The position numbers and the translations under genes are program-made. Of a stretch of DNA of 64,000 bases, positions 34,047-42,223 are shown in pieces. The DNA lies in contig NZ_JAWQJT010000002.1 in assembly GCF_033441515.1 (NCBI RefSeq), positions 868,001 through 932,000 on the forward strand, read 5' to 3'. Below the pieces are notes generated by a model. The model searched no databases, was not told the DNA's origin, and saw nothing but the letters and a program-made list of their open reading frames with translations. This stretch comes from Amycolatopsis solani. GTDB taxonomy: Bacteria; Actinomycetota; Actinomycetes; Mycobacteriales; Pseudonocardiaceae. Positions within the stretch are counted from its first letter, which is position 1, and each line of letters begins with the position of its first letter.

Positions 34047-35199
34047 CGCGGTCCTCCTTCAGCCAGGCGCGCAGCTCGGCGCCGTGTTCGTCGAGCTCCG
34101 GCGGGGGCAGCCGGTAGGCGGCGGGCGTCGCGGAGAACCGGATCGGGTGGCGCGTGGTCGGGACCGCGCGGTCGCCTTCGCCGACCTCGACGACGGGGTC
34201 GAGCCCGAACCGCTCGGCCATCGCGAACCCGCCGTCGATGGTGTTGATCGGTCCACACGGGACACCGACCTTCGTCAGCGCTTCGAACCAGTCCACCGCG
34301 CTCCTCGTGGCCAGCCGCTCCACCAGGATCGGCCGCAGCTCCTCGCGGTTCTCGGTGCGGTCGGCGTTGCGGGCGAACCGCGGGTCGTCCGGGACGTCCG
34401 GCAGGTCCAGGACCTCGCACAGCCGGCGGAACTGCCCGTCGTTGGCCGCGGCGACGATCAGGTCGGCGTCGGCGGTGGGCAGCGGCTCGTAGGGGAAGAC
34501 GCTCGGGTGGGCGTTGCCCATCCGGTAGGGGACCACCCCGCCGGCGGCGTAGGCGGAACTGTGGTTGACCAGCCCGGTCAGCGCCGAGGACAGCAGGTTG
34601 ACCTCGACGTGCTGCCCTTCGCCGGTCGCGTCGCGGTGGCGCAGCGCGGCGAGGATGCCGATCACCGCGTGGTTGCCCGCCATGACGTCGAACACCGAGA
34701 TCCCCGCCCGGTACGGCGGGCCGTCCGGATCGCCGGTGAGGCTCATCAGCCCCGAGATCGCCTGCACCATCAGGTCGTAACCGGGCACGTGCCGGCCATC
34801 GCCGGAGCCGAACCCGCTGATCGAGGCGTAGACGGTGGCGGGGTTGGTGCCGCTGACGGAGGCGTAGTCCAGGCCGTACTTGGCCAGCCCGCCGGGCTTG
34901 AAGTTCTCGATCACCACGTCCGCGCGGCCGGCCAGCTCGCGGGCGACCGCGGCGTCGGCGTCGTCGCGCAGGTCCAGCGCGATGGAGCGCTTCCCGCGGT
35001 TGACGCCGAGGTAGTAGGTGGAGACCTCGCCCCGCACCGGCGGCATCCACGTGCGTGTTTCGTCGCCGTGGGGCCCTTCCACCTTGACGACGTCGGCGCC
35101 CAGATCGGCGAGCAGCATCGTGGCGTACGGGCCGGCGAGCACCCGGGAGAAGTCCGCGACCAGCAGCCCGGTCAGCGGGCCGGTAGCGCTGGTGTCCAC
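34039..35199 (-). CDS. Family III (CaiB/BaiF) CoA transferase
   Basis: A 386-residue CoA transferase. Typical motifs are GPLTGLLVADFSRVLAGPYATMLLADLGADVVKVEGP at the N-terminus, NRGKRSIALDLR, and the catalytic aspartate in ISVFDVMAGNHAVIGILAAL. It transfers CoA between carboxylic acids through a mixed-anhydride/thioester path. It is the first gene of the catabolic operon. The GTG at 35199 is chosen because AGGAA lies 6 nt before it; an ATG at 35226 is also in frame. An IclR-type palindrome lies 18 nt upstream of the chosen start. Confidence 0.87.
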   Translation of the reverse strand: MDTSATGPLTGLLVADFSRVLAGPYATMLLADLGADVVKVEGPHGDETRTWMPPVRGEVSTYYLGVNRGKRSIALDLRDDADAAVARELAGRADVVIENFKPGGLAKYGLDYASVSGTNPATVYASISGFGSGDGRHVPGYDLMVQAISGLMSLTGDPDGPPYRAGISVFDVMAGNHAVIGILAALRHRDATGEGQHVEVNLLSSALTGLVNHSSAYAAGGVVPYRMGNAHPSVFPYEPLPTADADLIVAAANDGQFRRLCEVLDLPDVPDDPRFARNADRTENREELRPILVERLATRSAVDWFEALTKVGVPCGPINTIDGGFAMAERFGLDPVVEVGEGDRAVPTTRHPIRFSATPAAYRLPPPELDEHGAELRAWLKEDRDA

Positions 35200-35216
35200 C
35201 CGGTTCCTCGCTTCCT

Positions 35217-35231
35217 GTCCGTCCAACGGAC
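35217..35231. promoter_or_regulatory. IclR-type operator, CoA-transferase promoter
   Basis: GTCCGTCCAACGGAC: 5-bp inverted arms GTCCG/CGGAC spaced by 5 nt, identical in arms and spacing to the site at 36168. It lies between the iclR-type gene and the start of the catabolic operon. Confidence 0.6.
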
Positions 35232-35266
35232 GCTTGTCCGCAGTTTGCCTTCGCGGGCCTCCGCGG

Positions 35267-36076
35267 TCAAGACACCGCGGGCACGGTGACCTGCGGGACG
35301 TCGTCGAGCCGCGCGAAGTCGGCGCTGATCTCCCCGGCGGTCTGCAACAGCAGCGGCAGGTGGTGCTCCAGCAGGCGCTCCACCGGCGTCTCGGCGGCGT
35401 GGCAGTTGACGTTGACCCCGGCGATCACCCGCCCGGCGCCGTCGCGCAGCGGCGCGGCCACCGACCGGATGCCCAGCGCGAGCTGCTCGTCGGTCAGGGC
35501 CCAGCCGCGGGCGCGGACCTCACGCAGCTCGGCGTCGCGCTCGGCCCGGCCGGGCTGCCAGCGCGGGACGAGCCCGGAGCGGGTCGGCTGGGCCAGCACC
35601 GCCTCCAGCTCGTCCGGCGGCAGGGCGGCGAGCTGCACCTTGCCCAGCGACGTCGGCAGGGCGGGGAAGCGGGTGCCGATCTGGACGGCCAGCGCGACGA
35701 TCTTCGGCACCGCGACCCGGGCGACGTAGACGATGTCGGAGCCGTCGAGCTGGGCGATCGAGCACGACTCGTTCGTGCGCTCGACCAGGCGTTCCAGGTG
35801 CGGGCGGGCGACGTCCCACAGGCCCATCGACCGCACGTAGGCGACGCCGAGTTCAAGCACGCGCGGCGTGAGCGCGTAGCCGCGCCCGCCCGCGCGGACG
35901 TACCCGAGCTCCTCCAGGGTGAGCAGGATCCGGCGCGCGGTCGGGCGGGCCAGCCCGGCGGCGGTGGCCACTTCGGCGAGCGTCATCTCCGGCCGGTTCG
36001 GCCCGAACGCCGTGATCACCTCGAGCCCGCGCGCCAGCGCTTCGATGAAGTCGGGACCCGTTCCCTCGCGTGGCAT
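35267..36076 (-). CDS. IclR-family transcriptional regulator
   Basis: A 269-residue regulator: N-terminal winged helix (FIEALARGLEVITAFGPNRPEMTLAEVATAAGLARPTARRILLTLEELGYV) and C-terminal IclR effector domain (SLGKVQLAALPP..., ALGIRSVAAPLRDGAGRVIAGVNV). The ATG at 36076 has GGAGG 9 nt upstream, and homology starts there although the frame is open to 36424. It sits between the ring-cleavage operon and the divergent amidohydrolase, with the same palindrome in both promoter regions, so it probably controls both arms. Confidence 0.92.
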   Translation of the reverse strand: MPREGTGPDFIEALARGLEVITAFGPNRPEMTLAEVATAAGLARPTARRILLTLEELGYVRAGGRGYALTPRVLELGVAYVRSMGLWDVARPHLERLVERTNESCSIAQLDGSDIVYVARVAVPKIVALAVQIGTRFPALPTSLGKVQLAALPPDELEAVLAQPTRSGLVPRWQPGRAERDAELREVRARGWALTDEQLALGIRSVAAPLRDGAGRVIAGVNVNCHAAETPVERLLEHHLPLLLQTAGEISADFARLDDVPQVTVPAVS

Positions 36077-36167
36077 GCACGTCCTCCCTCTGCAGTCCTC
36101 TCCGCAGCGTAGCGGCGGGGATTGACACCGGCCCGGCACTGGGCAAAGGTGACTCCACCCCTTCAGT

Positions 36168-36182
36168 GTCCGTAGAGCGGAC
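36168..36182. promoter_or_regulatory. IclR-type operator, amidohydrolase promoter
   Basis: GTCCGTAGAGCGGAC has the same GTCCG-N5-CGGAC form as the site at 35217. It lies 25 nt before the amidohydrolase start and about 90 nt before the divergent iclR-type gene. Confidence 0.6.
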
Positions 36183-36206
36183 GAGTGTACGCAACCGGAG
36201 GCAGCC

Positions 36207-37622
36207 ATGTCCGGATCGATCGTCCTGCGGGGCGGCACGGTGCTGACCCTCGACGACTCCCGCCGGGTCCTCGCCGGCGAAGACGTCCTCGTCACCGGCG
36301 GCGAGATCGCCGCGATCGGCCCCGCCCTGGAAGTCCCCGCCGGAACCGAGGAGATCGACGCCACCGGCGGGATCGTCCTGCCCGGCATGATCGACACCCA
36401 CCGCCACCTGTGGCAGACCGCCATGCGCGGCTACGGCGCCGACTGGACGCTCACGCAGTACTTCGTCTGGTACTACCTCGAATGGGGCAAGGTGTTCCGC
36501 CCCGAGGACATCTACGCGGGCAACCTGCTCGGCGCGTGGGAAGCGCTCGAAGCCGGCGTCACCACGACCGTCGACTGGTCGCACGGCCTGCAGACCACGC
36601 AGCACGCCGACGCGGCGGCCGACGCGCTCGAAGCCGTCCCCGGCCGGTTCGTGCTGGCCTACGGCAACATCCAGGACGCACCGGCGAACTGGACGGCCAC
36701 GCCGGAGTTCCGCGACTTCGTCGCCCGCCGCACCGGCGGCGACCTGGGCTTCCAGCTCGCCTTCGACGTCACCGGCGACCCGGCGTTCCCGGAGAAGCCC
36801 GCGTTCGAGGTGGCGCGCGAGCTGGGCGTGCCGGTGACCACGCACGCCGGCGTCTGGGGCGCGACCGGCGACGACGGCATCCGCCTGATGCACGACCACG
36901 GGTTCATGACCCCCGAGACGATCTACGTGCACAGCGCGTCGCTGTCGGCCGACTCCTACCACCGGATCGCCGCGACCGGCGGATCGGCGTCGGTGTCGAC
37001 CGAAAGCGAGCAGAGCGCGGGCCAGGGCTACCCCTCCACGTGGGCGCTGCGGCAGTACGGGATCCCGGTGTCGCTGTCGATGGACACGTCGGTCTGGTGG
37101 AGCGGCGACCTGTTCACGGCGATGCGCACGACGCTGGGCGCGGACCGCTCCCGCGAGCACCTCGAAGCCCACGCGAAGGGCGAGACGGTGACGCACGCGG
37201 CCCTGCGCGCCGAGCAGGTCGTCGAGTGGGCCACCCGCGGCGGCGCGGCCGCGCTCGGGCGCACGGACATCGGCAGCCTCACCGTCGGCAAGAAGGCCGA
37301 TGTCGTGCTGCTGAAGAACGACCACTCACCGGTGTCGTTCCCGCTGCTGAACCCCTACGGCCACGTGGCGTTCCAGGCCCAGCGCGGCGACGTCCACACG
37401 GTGCTGGCCGGCGGCCGCGTCGTCAAACGCGACGGCCGCCTGGTCGGCGCGGACTTCCCCGCGCTCCGGCAGCGGGTCGAGGCGACGGTCGAGCACCTGC
37501 GCGGCCAGCTGGGCGAGGAAGCCTGGCGGCAGGGGATGAACCCGGACGTGCCGGAGACCAAGATCCTCGACAACCCGTACACCTACACCGACTACCAGAG
37601 AGACACCACCCACGGCGGCTGA
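36207..37622 (+). CDS. Amidohydrolase-superfamily deaminase/chlorohydrolase-like enzyme
   Basis: A 471-residue metal-dependent hydrolase. Metal ligands are visible as HxH in GMIDTHRHLWQT, His in VPVTTHAGVWG, His in YVHSASLS and Asp in LSMDTSVWW. The C-terminal beta-sandwich segment IGSLTVGKKADVVLLK is typical of the AtzA/TrzN/SsnA/cytosine-deaminase group. It may release an amine or ring substituent from the compound degraded by the neighbouring operon. It is transcribed away from the IclR gene and shares its operator type. GGAGG precedes the ATG. Confidence 0.85.
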   Translation: MSGSIVLRGGTVLTLDDSRRVLAGEDVLVTGGEIAAIGPALEVPAGTEEIDATGGIVLPGMIDTHRHLWQTAMRGYGADWTLTQYFVWYYLEWGKVFRPEDIYAGNLLGAWEALEAGVTTTVDWSHGLQTTQHADAAADALEAVPGRFVLAYGNIQDAPANWTATPEFRDFVARRTGGDLGFQLAFDVTGDPAFPEKPAFEVARELGVPVTTHAGVWGATGDDGIRLMHDHGFMTPETIYVHSASLSADSYHRIAATGGSASVSTESEQSAGQGYPSTWALRQYGIPVSLSMDTSVWWSGDLFTAMRTTLGADRSREHLEAHAKGETVTHAALRAEQVVEWATRGGAAALGRTDIGSLTVGKKADVVLLKNDHSPVSFPLLNPYGHVAFQAQRGDVHTVLAGGRVVKRDGRLVGADFPALRQRVEATVEHLRGQLGEEAWRQGMNPDVPETKILDNPYTYTDYQRDTTHGG

Positions 37623-37623
37623 G

Positions 37624-38109
37624 CTAATCCTCTCCCAGCTGGAGCAGGGCGGCGAAGTGCGTGGCGTTCGCACCGGCGACCACCGCGTCGACCGTGCAGC
37701 GGCTGACCGGGCTCGACATGGAGTCGTCGGCCGGATCCTGGCTCGACCACCACTCGGCGTCTTCGCCGAGCAGGGCCACCAGCTGCCCGGCGAGCTCCCG
37801 CGCGCGCTCGGCGTCCATGATGTCGTAGGTGTAGACCAGGCTGCGCGAGGCGAGCCCGGCCAGGCGCCGCTCGGCCAGGTCGCGGGGGACGGGCTGCAGC
37901 GCCGAGCCGACCTCCGAGAGGGGGACCGGCCGGGTCCGCGGGTCGATGTCGGCTTCCCAGCGCTGCTCACCGGTGGCGGCCAGTGCGTGGACGTGCTCGG
38001 CCAGGGTGGTGGCGTCCCGTTCGCCGGAAACGGCGAACACTTCGTCCTGGTTGCTCAGCCCGGCGAGGAGAACGGCGAGCTGCTCGGTGGTGGTCCCCAT
38101 GTCCGGCAT
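37624..38109 (-). CDS. Conserved hypothetical protein, no recognised domain
   Basis: A 161-residue soluble, acidic protein. Segments such as EQLAVLLAGLSNQDEVFAVSGE and RSLVYTYDIMDAERARELAGQLVALLG suggest alpha/beta structure. I cannot place it in a family. It ends 1 nt after the amidohydrolase stop (convergent) and starts 29 nt from a divergent gene. An internal ATG at 38100 is an alternative start. Confidence 0.6.
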   Translation of the reverse strand: MPDMGTTTEQLAVLLAGLSNQDEVFAVSGERDATTLAEHVHALAATGEQRWEADIDPRTRPVPLSEVGSALQPVPRDLAERRLAGLASRSLVYTYDIMDAERARELAGQLVALLGEDAEWWSSQDPADDSMSSPVSRCTVDAVVAGANATHFAALLQLGED

Positions 38110-38138
38110 TCTGCCTTTGCGGCGGGTAGGTTGCCGAC

Positions 38139-38630
38139 GTGGTCCAGGTTTTCATCCAGCCCGCCTACGGCACCGCCGACTCGCGCCGCTACGGCGCCGA
38201 GTCGCTCGAGCAGACCGCGGACTTCCGCGCGCACGCCGACCTGCTCGACCCCGCCGACTTCGCCCGCCTGAGCGCGCTGCACCCCGACGGCCGGGCCCGG
38301 TTCTGGGGCGCCAAGGACAAGTACGACCGCCGGATGGACACCGTGACCACCGGTGACGTTGTGCTGTTCACCGGCCGCAAGCACGTCCAGGCCGTCGCCG
38401 AAGTCGGGCACGGTTTCCGCAACCCGGCCTTCGCGCGGCGGTTGTGGAACCCGGATCCGGGGAAGTGCTTGTTCAGCAACGTCTACAGCCTCCGGCACTA
38501 CCGGCGCACCGGGATGCCCTACGAAGAGATCTGGGCGCTGCCCGGCTTCACCGCCGGCGACCACTTCATGGGCCTGCGGTTCCTGGACGAGCCGAAGTCC
38601 GCCGCGGTCCTGGACCTGCTCCGGACCTGA
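38139..38630 (+). CDS. Hypothetical protein, possible PUA/EVE-like fold
   Basis: A 163-residue protein with the central segment TGDVVLFTGRKHVQAVAEVG followed by aromatic-rich NPDPGKCLFSNVYSLRHYR. This pattern of a small beta-barrel entry followed by a target-specific loop reminds me of PUA/EVE/ASCH-like nucleic-acid-binding modules. That is a weak impression, not an identification. It starts at GTG 38139 and ends 3 nt before the first eCIS palindrome. It is probably not part of the injection system. Confidence 0.55.
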   Translation: MVQVFIQPAYGTADSRRYGAESLEQTADFRAHADLLDPADFARLSALHPDGRARFWGAKDKYDRRMDTVTTGDVVLFTGRKHVQAVAEVGHGFRNPAFARRLWNPDPGKCLFSNVYSLRHYRRTGMPYEEIWALPGFTAGDHFMGLRFLDEPKSAAVLDLLRT

Positions 38631-38633
38631 GCC

Positions 38634-38649
38634 CTGCCCGTACGGGCAG
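38634..38649. promoter_or_regulatory. eCIS-locus palindrome, site 1
   Basis: CTGCCCGTACGGGCAG is a perfect 16-bp palindrome, 94 nt before the start of the DUF4255/ATPase operon. Related sites occur at 41374, 45640-45671 and 62310. Confidence 0.7.
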
Positions 38650-38742
38650 CCGGGCGTACCCGAAGGTCTGCCGCTGCGCGGCTGTCCGGCCGGGCGCCCG
38701 ACGCTCATCGTGGGAGGACCGCCAGCCCGAGGAGGTCCGCCG

Positions 38743-39399
38743 GTGATCCACGAGGTCGACGAGGCGCTGCGCAGGCTGGTGAAGGACGAAGCGCTGCGCG
38801 GCAGCGAAATCGACGTCGCCTTCGACGCGCCCACGAAGGACTGGGCGGCCCGGCGCAACGCCCCGACCGTCAACATCTACCTCTACGACGTCCGCGAAGA
38901 CATGCGACGCCGTTCGCGGGGGCTGCTCAGCGAGTACGACCAGCGCGGCCAGGTCACCGCGCGGCACCTGCCGCCCCAGCACGTCAAGCTGTCCTACCTG
39001 GTCACCGCGTGGACCCAGCGCCCGGAAGACGAGCACCGCGTGCTCTCGGACCTGCTGCTCGGCCTGCTGCCGCACGAGGCCGTGCCGGCCGGGGTGCTCA
39101 CCGGCTCACTGGCCGAGCTGGGGCTGCCGGTGCCGATGACCGTCGCGCTGCCGCCGCCGGAGGACCGCGCGTTCGCCGACGTCTGGACCGCGCTGGGCGG
39201 CGAACTCAAGCCGTCGCTGGACGTCGTCGTCTCCGCGCCGATCCACAGTGGACGCGTCTACCCCGCCGGACCGCCCGCCACCGACGGCCTCAAGATCGAC
39301 ACCGGCGGCGAGCGCGTCGGGCACCGGGTGTCCGACGCCGGCGCGGTCGACGGGCAGCGCCGGGTCGCCATGGCCCGCGAGCACCGGAAGTCCCGGTGA
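38743..39399 (+). CDS. DUF4255 (Pvc16-type) eCIS cap/tube-terminator protein
   Basis: A 218-residue protein with the DUF4255 start (IHEVDEALRRLVKDEAL, VAFDAPTKDWAARRNAPTVNIYLYDVRED) shared by the Afp16/Pvc16 family. These proteins cap the distal end of the inner tube of contractile injection particles and stop its growth. The GTG start at 38743 has GAGGAGG 8 nt upstream. Its stop overlaps the ATPase start (GTGA), so the two are translationally coupled. It is the first gene of the eCIS locus. Confidence 0.88.
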   Translation: MIHEVDEALRRLVKDEALRGSEIDVAFDAPTKDWAARRNAPTVNIYLYDVREDMRRRSRGLLSEYDQRGQVTARHLPPQHVKLSYLVTAWTQRPEDEHRVLSDLLLGLLPHEAVPAGVLTGSLAELGLPVPMTVALPPPEDRAFADVWTALGGELKPSLDVVVSAPIHSGRVYPAGPPATDGLKIDTGGERVGHRVSDAGAVDGQRRVAMAREHRKSR

Positions 39400-41372
39400 G
39401 CCAGGGGTACCTGTTCGAGCGGGTGGCCCGGCTCGAACAGCGCATTCGCGACGCGGTCGACAGCAGGCGGGCGGGCGACCCGAACCCCGACGACCCGTTC
39501 CGCGGCCTGTACCTGTCGAACGAAGCCATCGACGCGCTGCTGGAAAGCCACCGCGAACCGTTCCCGCCGTTCGCCGACTCCGCGCCGGACGGCAGGCTGC
39601 GCCCGCTCGCCGGCCGCGCCGGCCTCACCGGCGTCGACGTCGAACTGCTGCTGGTCGCGCTGGCCCCCGACCTCGACAGCCGGTTCGAGCAGTTCTACGG
39701 CTACCTCAACGACGACGTCACCCGCCGCCGCGCGACCGCCGGGCTGGCCCTGCGCCTGTGCGGGATCCCGGAGGCCTCGGCCGCCGGCCGGGCCCGGCTC
39801 GACGCCGACTCCCCGCTCCTGACCTGCGGCCTGCTCACCGTCGGCGACGACGACCGGCCGTTCCTCTCGCGCACGCTGCGCGTCCCCGACCGCGTGGTGA
39901 ACCACCTGCTCGGCGACGATCGGCTCGCCCCCGAGCTCGCCGGCTGCGCCCACCTGGGCACCGAGCTCGTCGAAGTCCCCGGGCGCGACCGGCTCGCCCG
40001 CGCGATCGGCGACCGGGTCGGGCTGGTCTACCTGAAGGAACACCCCGGCGGCGGCGCGGAAGAGCTCGGCGTCGGCGCGCTGGCCGCGGCCGGGTTCCCG
40101 GCGCTGGTGGTGGACGCGGAGCGCTGGCAGGCCGAACCCGAGCTCACCGGGTCACTGCGGCGGGAGGCGCTGCTGCGCGGCGCCGGGATCGTGCTCGGTC
40201 CGGTCGCCGACCCGCGGCTCGCGGACCTCGCCCACCCGGCGATCCCGCTGATCGCGCACGGCACCGGCGCCTGGGACCCGCGGTGGAGCGCGACCGCGCC
40301 GCTGCAGCTCGACGCCGCACCCCTGCCCGCCGCCCGGCGCGCGGAACTCTGGCGCGGCCACCTCGAAGGCCGGCTCGCCCCGGACGTCGACCCGGGCGAG
40401 GCCACCGCCCACTTCGTGCTCGGGCCGGGGCAGATCGCCCGCGCCGCGAAAGCCGCCTCGGTGACCGCGCTGGCCGACGGCGGCCTGGTCCGCACGGCAC
40501 ACCTGCGCGCGGGCGCCCGGAGCCAGAACGCCGCCGGCCTGCAACGCCTCGCGCGGCGGATCGAACCGGCGGTCGGCTGGCCCGACCTGGTGCTGCCCGC
40601 CGGGGTCCTGTCGCTGCTCGACGAGCTCGCCGCCCGGGCCCGCTACCGCGACCAGGTGCTCGACGAGTGGCGGATGCGCCCCGGTGGCGGCCGCGGCCGC
40701 GGCGTGACCGGGCTGTTCGCCGGCGATTCGGGCACCGGCAAGACGATGTCGGCGGAGGTCGTCGCCGCCGCGCTCGGGCTGGACCTGTACACCGTGAACC
40801 TGGCGACGGTGGTGGACAAGTACGTCGGCGAGACGGAGAAGAACCTGGAGCGGATCTTCACCGAGGCGTCCGGGGTCAACGCCGTGCTGCTGTTCGACGA
40901 GGCGGACGCCATCTTCGGCAAGCGCTCGGAGGTCCGCGACGCCCACGACCGGTACGCCAACATCGAAAGCGCGTACCTGCTGCAACGGATGGAGACTTTC
41001 GACGGGATCGCGGTACTGGCGACCAACCTGCGGGCCAACCTCGACGAGGCCTTCACCCGGCGGCTCGACGTGATCGTCGACTTCCCGCTGCCGGACGTCG
41101 AGCTGCGCCGCCGGCTGTGGGACCGCTGCCTCGGCACGCGCCTCCCGCGCGGCGAAGACGTCGACCTCGGGTTCCTGGCCGGGGCGTTCGAACTGGCGGG
41201 CGGGCACATCCGCTCGGCCGCCGTCACCGGCGCGTACCTGGCCGCCGAGGCGGGCCGCCCGGTGGCGATGGGCGACCTGGTCGGCGCGGTCGCCCGCGAG
41301 TACCGCAAGCTGGGCCGGCTGTGCCTGGACCGCGAGTTCGGCCCGTACCTGGCACTGGTGACCGAGGGCTGA
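39396..41372 (+). CDS. eCIS-associated AAA+ ATPase (Pvc15-like)
   Basis: A 658-residue protein. Residues 1-400 are a poorly conserved region of likely winged-helix and AAA-related folds. The C-terminal AAA+ module has Walker A FAGDSGTGKTMSAE near 442-455, Walker B VLLFDEADAIFG, and a sensor/arginine-finger region ATNLRANLDEAFTRRLDVIVDFP. The Afp15/Pvc15 ATPases are needed for loading of effectors or for assembly. Coupled to the DUF4255 gene and followed at once by an eCIS palindrome. Confidence 0.9.
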   Translation: MSQGYLFERVARLEQRIRDAVDSRRAGDPNPDDPFRGLYLSNEAIDALLESHREPFPPFADSAPDGRLRPLAGRAGLTGVDVELLLVALAPDLDSRFEQFYGYLNDDVTRRRATAGLALRLCGIPEASAAGRARLDADSPLLTCGLLTVGDDDRPFLSRTLRVPDRVVNHLLGDDRLAPELAGCAHLGTELVEVPGRDRLARAIGDRVGLVYLKEHPGGGAEELGVGALAAAGFPALVVDAERWQAEPELTGSLRREALLRGAGIVLGPVADPRLADLAHPAIPLIAHGTGAWDPRWSATAPLQLDAAPLPAARRAELWRGHLEGRLAPDVDPGEATAHFVLGPGQIARAAKAASVTALADGGLVRTAHLRAGARSQNAAGLQRLARRIEPAVGWPDLVLPAGVLSLLDELAARARYRDQVLDEWRMRPGGGRGRGVTGLFAGDSGTGKTMSAEVVAAALGLDLYTVNLATVVDKYVGETEKNLERIFTEASGVNAVLLFDEADAIFGKRSEVRDAHDRYANIESAYLLQRMETFDGIAVLATNLRANLDEAFTRRLDVIVDFPLPDVELRRRLWDRCLGTRLPRGEDVDLGFLAGAFELAGGHIRSAAVTGAYLAAEAGRPVAMGDLVGAVAREYRKLGRLCLDREFGPYLALVTEG

Positions 41373-41373
41373 A

Positions 41374-41389
41374 CTGCCCGTTCGGGCAG
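41374..41389. promoter_or_regulatory. eCIS-locus palindrome, site 2
   Basis: CTGCCCGTTCGGGCAG lies 1 nt after the ATPase stop codon and 87 nt before the DUF4157 gene. It differs from site 1 at one base. Confidence 0.7.
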
Positions 41390-41475
41390 CGATCCCTGCC
41401 CCCGCGGCCGCGCACGCCAGTCTGGCGCGCCGCGCGCGGGCGGAGCAGGCTGAACGGGCGGCGGAGGGAGCGGAC

Positions 41476-42216
41476 ATGCGCGGGCACAGTCACGAACACG
41501 ACGTCGAGCCGAGCCTCCGGCCCCGAGGCGACCGGGTCACCCAGGACGACCCCGACCTGCTGGGCCGCGCCGCGGCCGCCGGCCGGGTCGACGTCCTGGG
41601 CCCGGCGGGCGTGCTGGGCCTGCAGCGCGCGGTGGGCAACGCCGGCACGGCCGCGCTGGTCGAGGAGGAGTCCCCGGTCCACCGGGTGGTCGGATCGGGC
41701 GGCGGAGCCCCACTGGACGCCGCGACCCGAACGGACATGGAGTCCCGCTTCGGCGCCGACTTCTCCGACGTGCGGATCCACACCGACGGCGCGGCCCACG
41801 AGTCGGCGAAGTCGGTGAACGCCCAGGCTTACACGGTCGGGTCGAACATCGTGTTCCAGCGCGACAAGTACGACCCCGGCTCGGACCCGGGCAAGCACAT
41901 GCTCGCCCACGAGCTGACCCACGTCGTCCAGCAGCGCACCGGCCCGGTGGAGGGAACGGACACCGGCGGCGGCGTGAAGGTTTCGGATCCGTCGGACCGC
42001 TTCGAGCGCGAGGCCGTGGCGAACGCCGACCGCCTGATGTCGGCCCCGGCCCCGGCACCGGCGGCCCAGCGGTGCGAGGACGGCGCGGCGCACGAGGAGC
42101 CGGTGCAGCGGATGACCGTGCAGCGCGAGGAAGCTCCCGCCGCCGAGGAAGGCGAAGAGGAGAAGATGGCGCAGACCTACGTGCAGCGCGAGGAAGAGAC
42201 CGAAGAAGAGGCGTAG
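41476..42216 (+). CDS. eCIS core-domain (DUF4157) protein
   Basis: A 246-residue protein with the DUF4157 hallmark: TRTDMESRFGADFSDVRIHTDGAAHESAKSVNAQAYTVGSNIVF followed by the metallopeptidase-like HELTHVVQQR. DUF4157 is the most consistent marker of eCIS loci and often sits at the N-terminus of cargo proteins; whether it cleaves or only serves in cargo loading is unsettled. The N-terminal LGLQRAVGNAGTAALVE resembles the start of the neighbouring effector. The C-terminus is highly acidic and holds three MTVQREE/YVQREE-like repeats. No separate toxin domain is visible. Confidence 0.9.
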   Translation: MRGHSHEHDVEPSLRPRGDRVTQDDPDLLGRAAAAGRVDVLGPAGVLGLQRAVGNAGTAALVEEESPVHRVVGSGGGAPLDAATRTDMESRFGADFSDVRIHTDGAAHESAKSVNAQAYTVGSNIVFQRDKYDPGSDPGKHMLAHELTHVVQQRTGPVEGTDTGGGVKVSDPSDRFEREAVANADRLMSAPAPAPAAQRCEDGAAHEEPVQRMTVQREEAPAAEEGEEEKMAQTYVQREEETEEEA

Positions 42217-42223
42217 CGGTCCG

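Noticed and set aside
34039..35226. ATG at 35226 as start of the CoA transferase
   Set aside because: The GTG at 35199 has AGGAA 6 nt upstream and the extra nine residues do not look like the family start; kept as a minor alternative.
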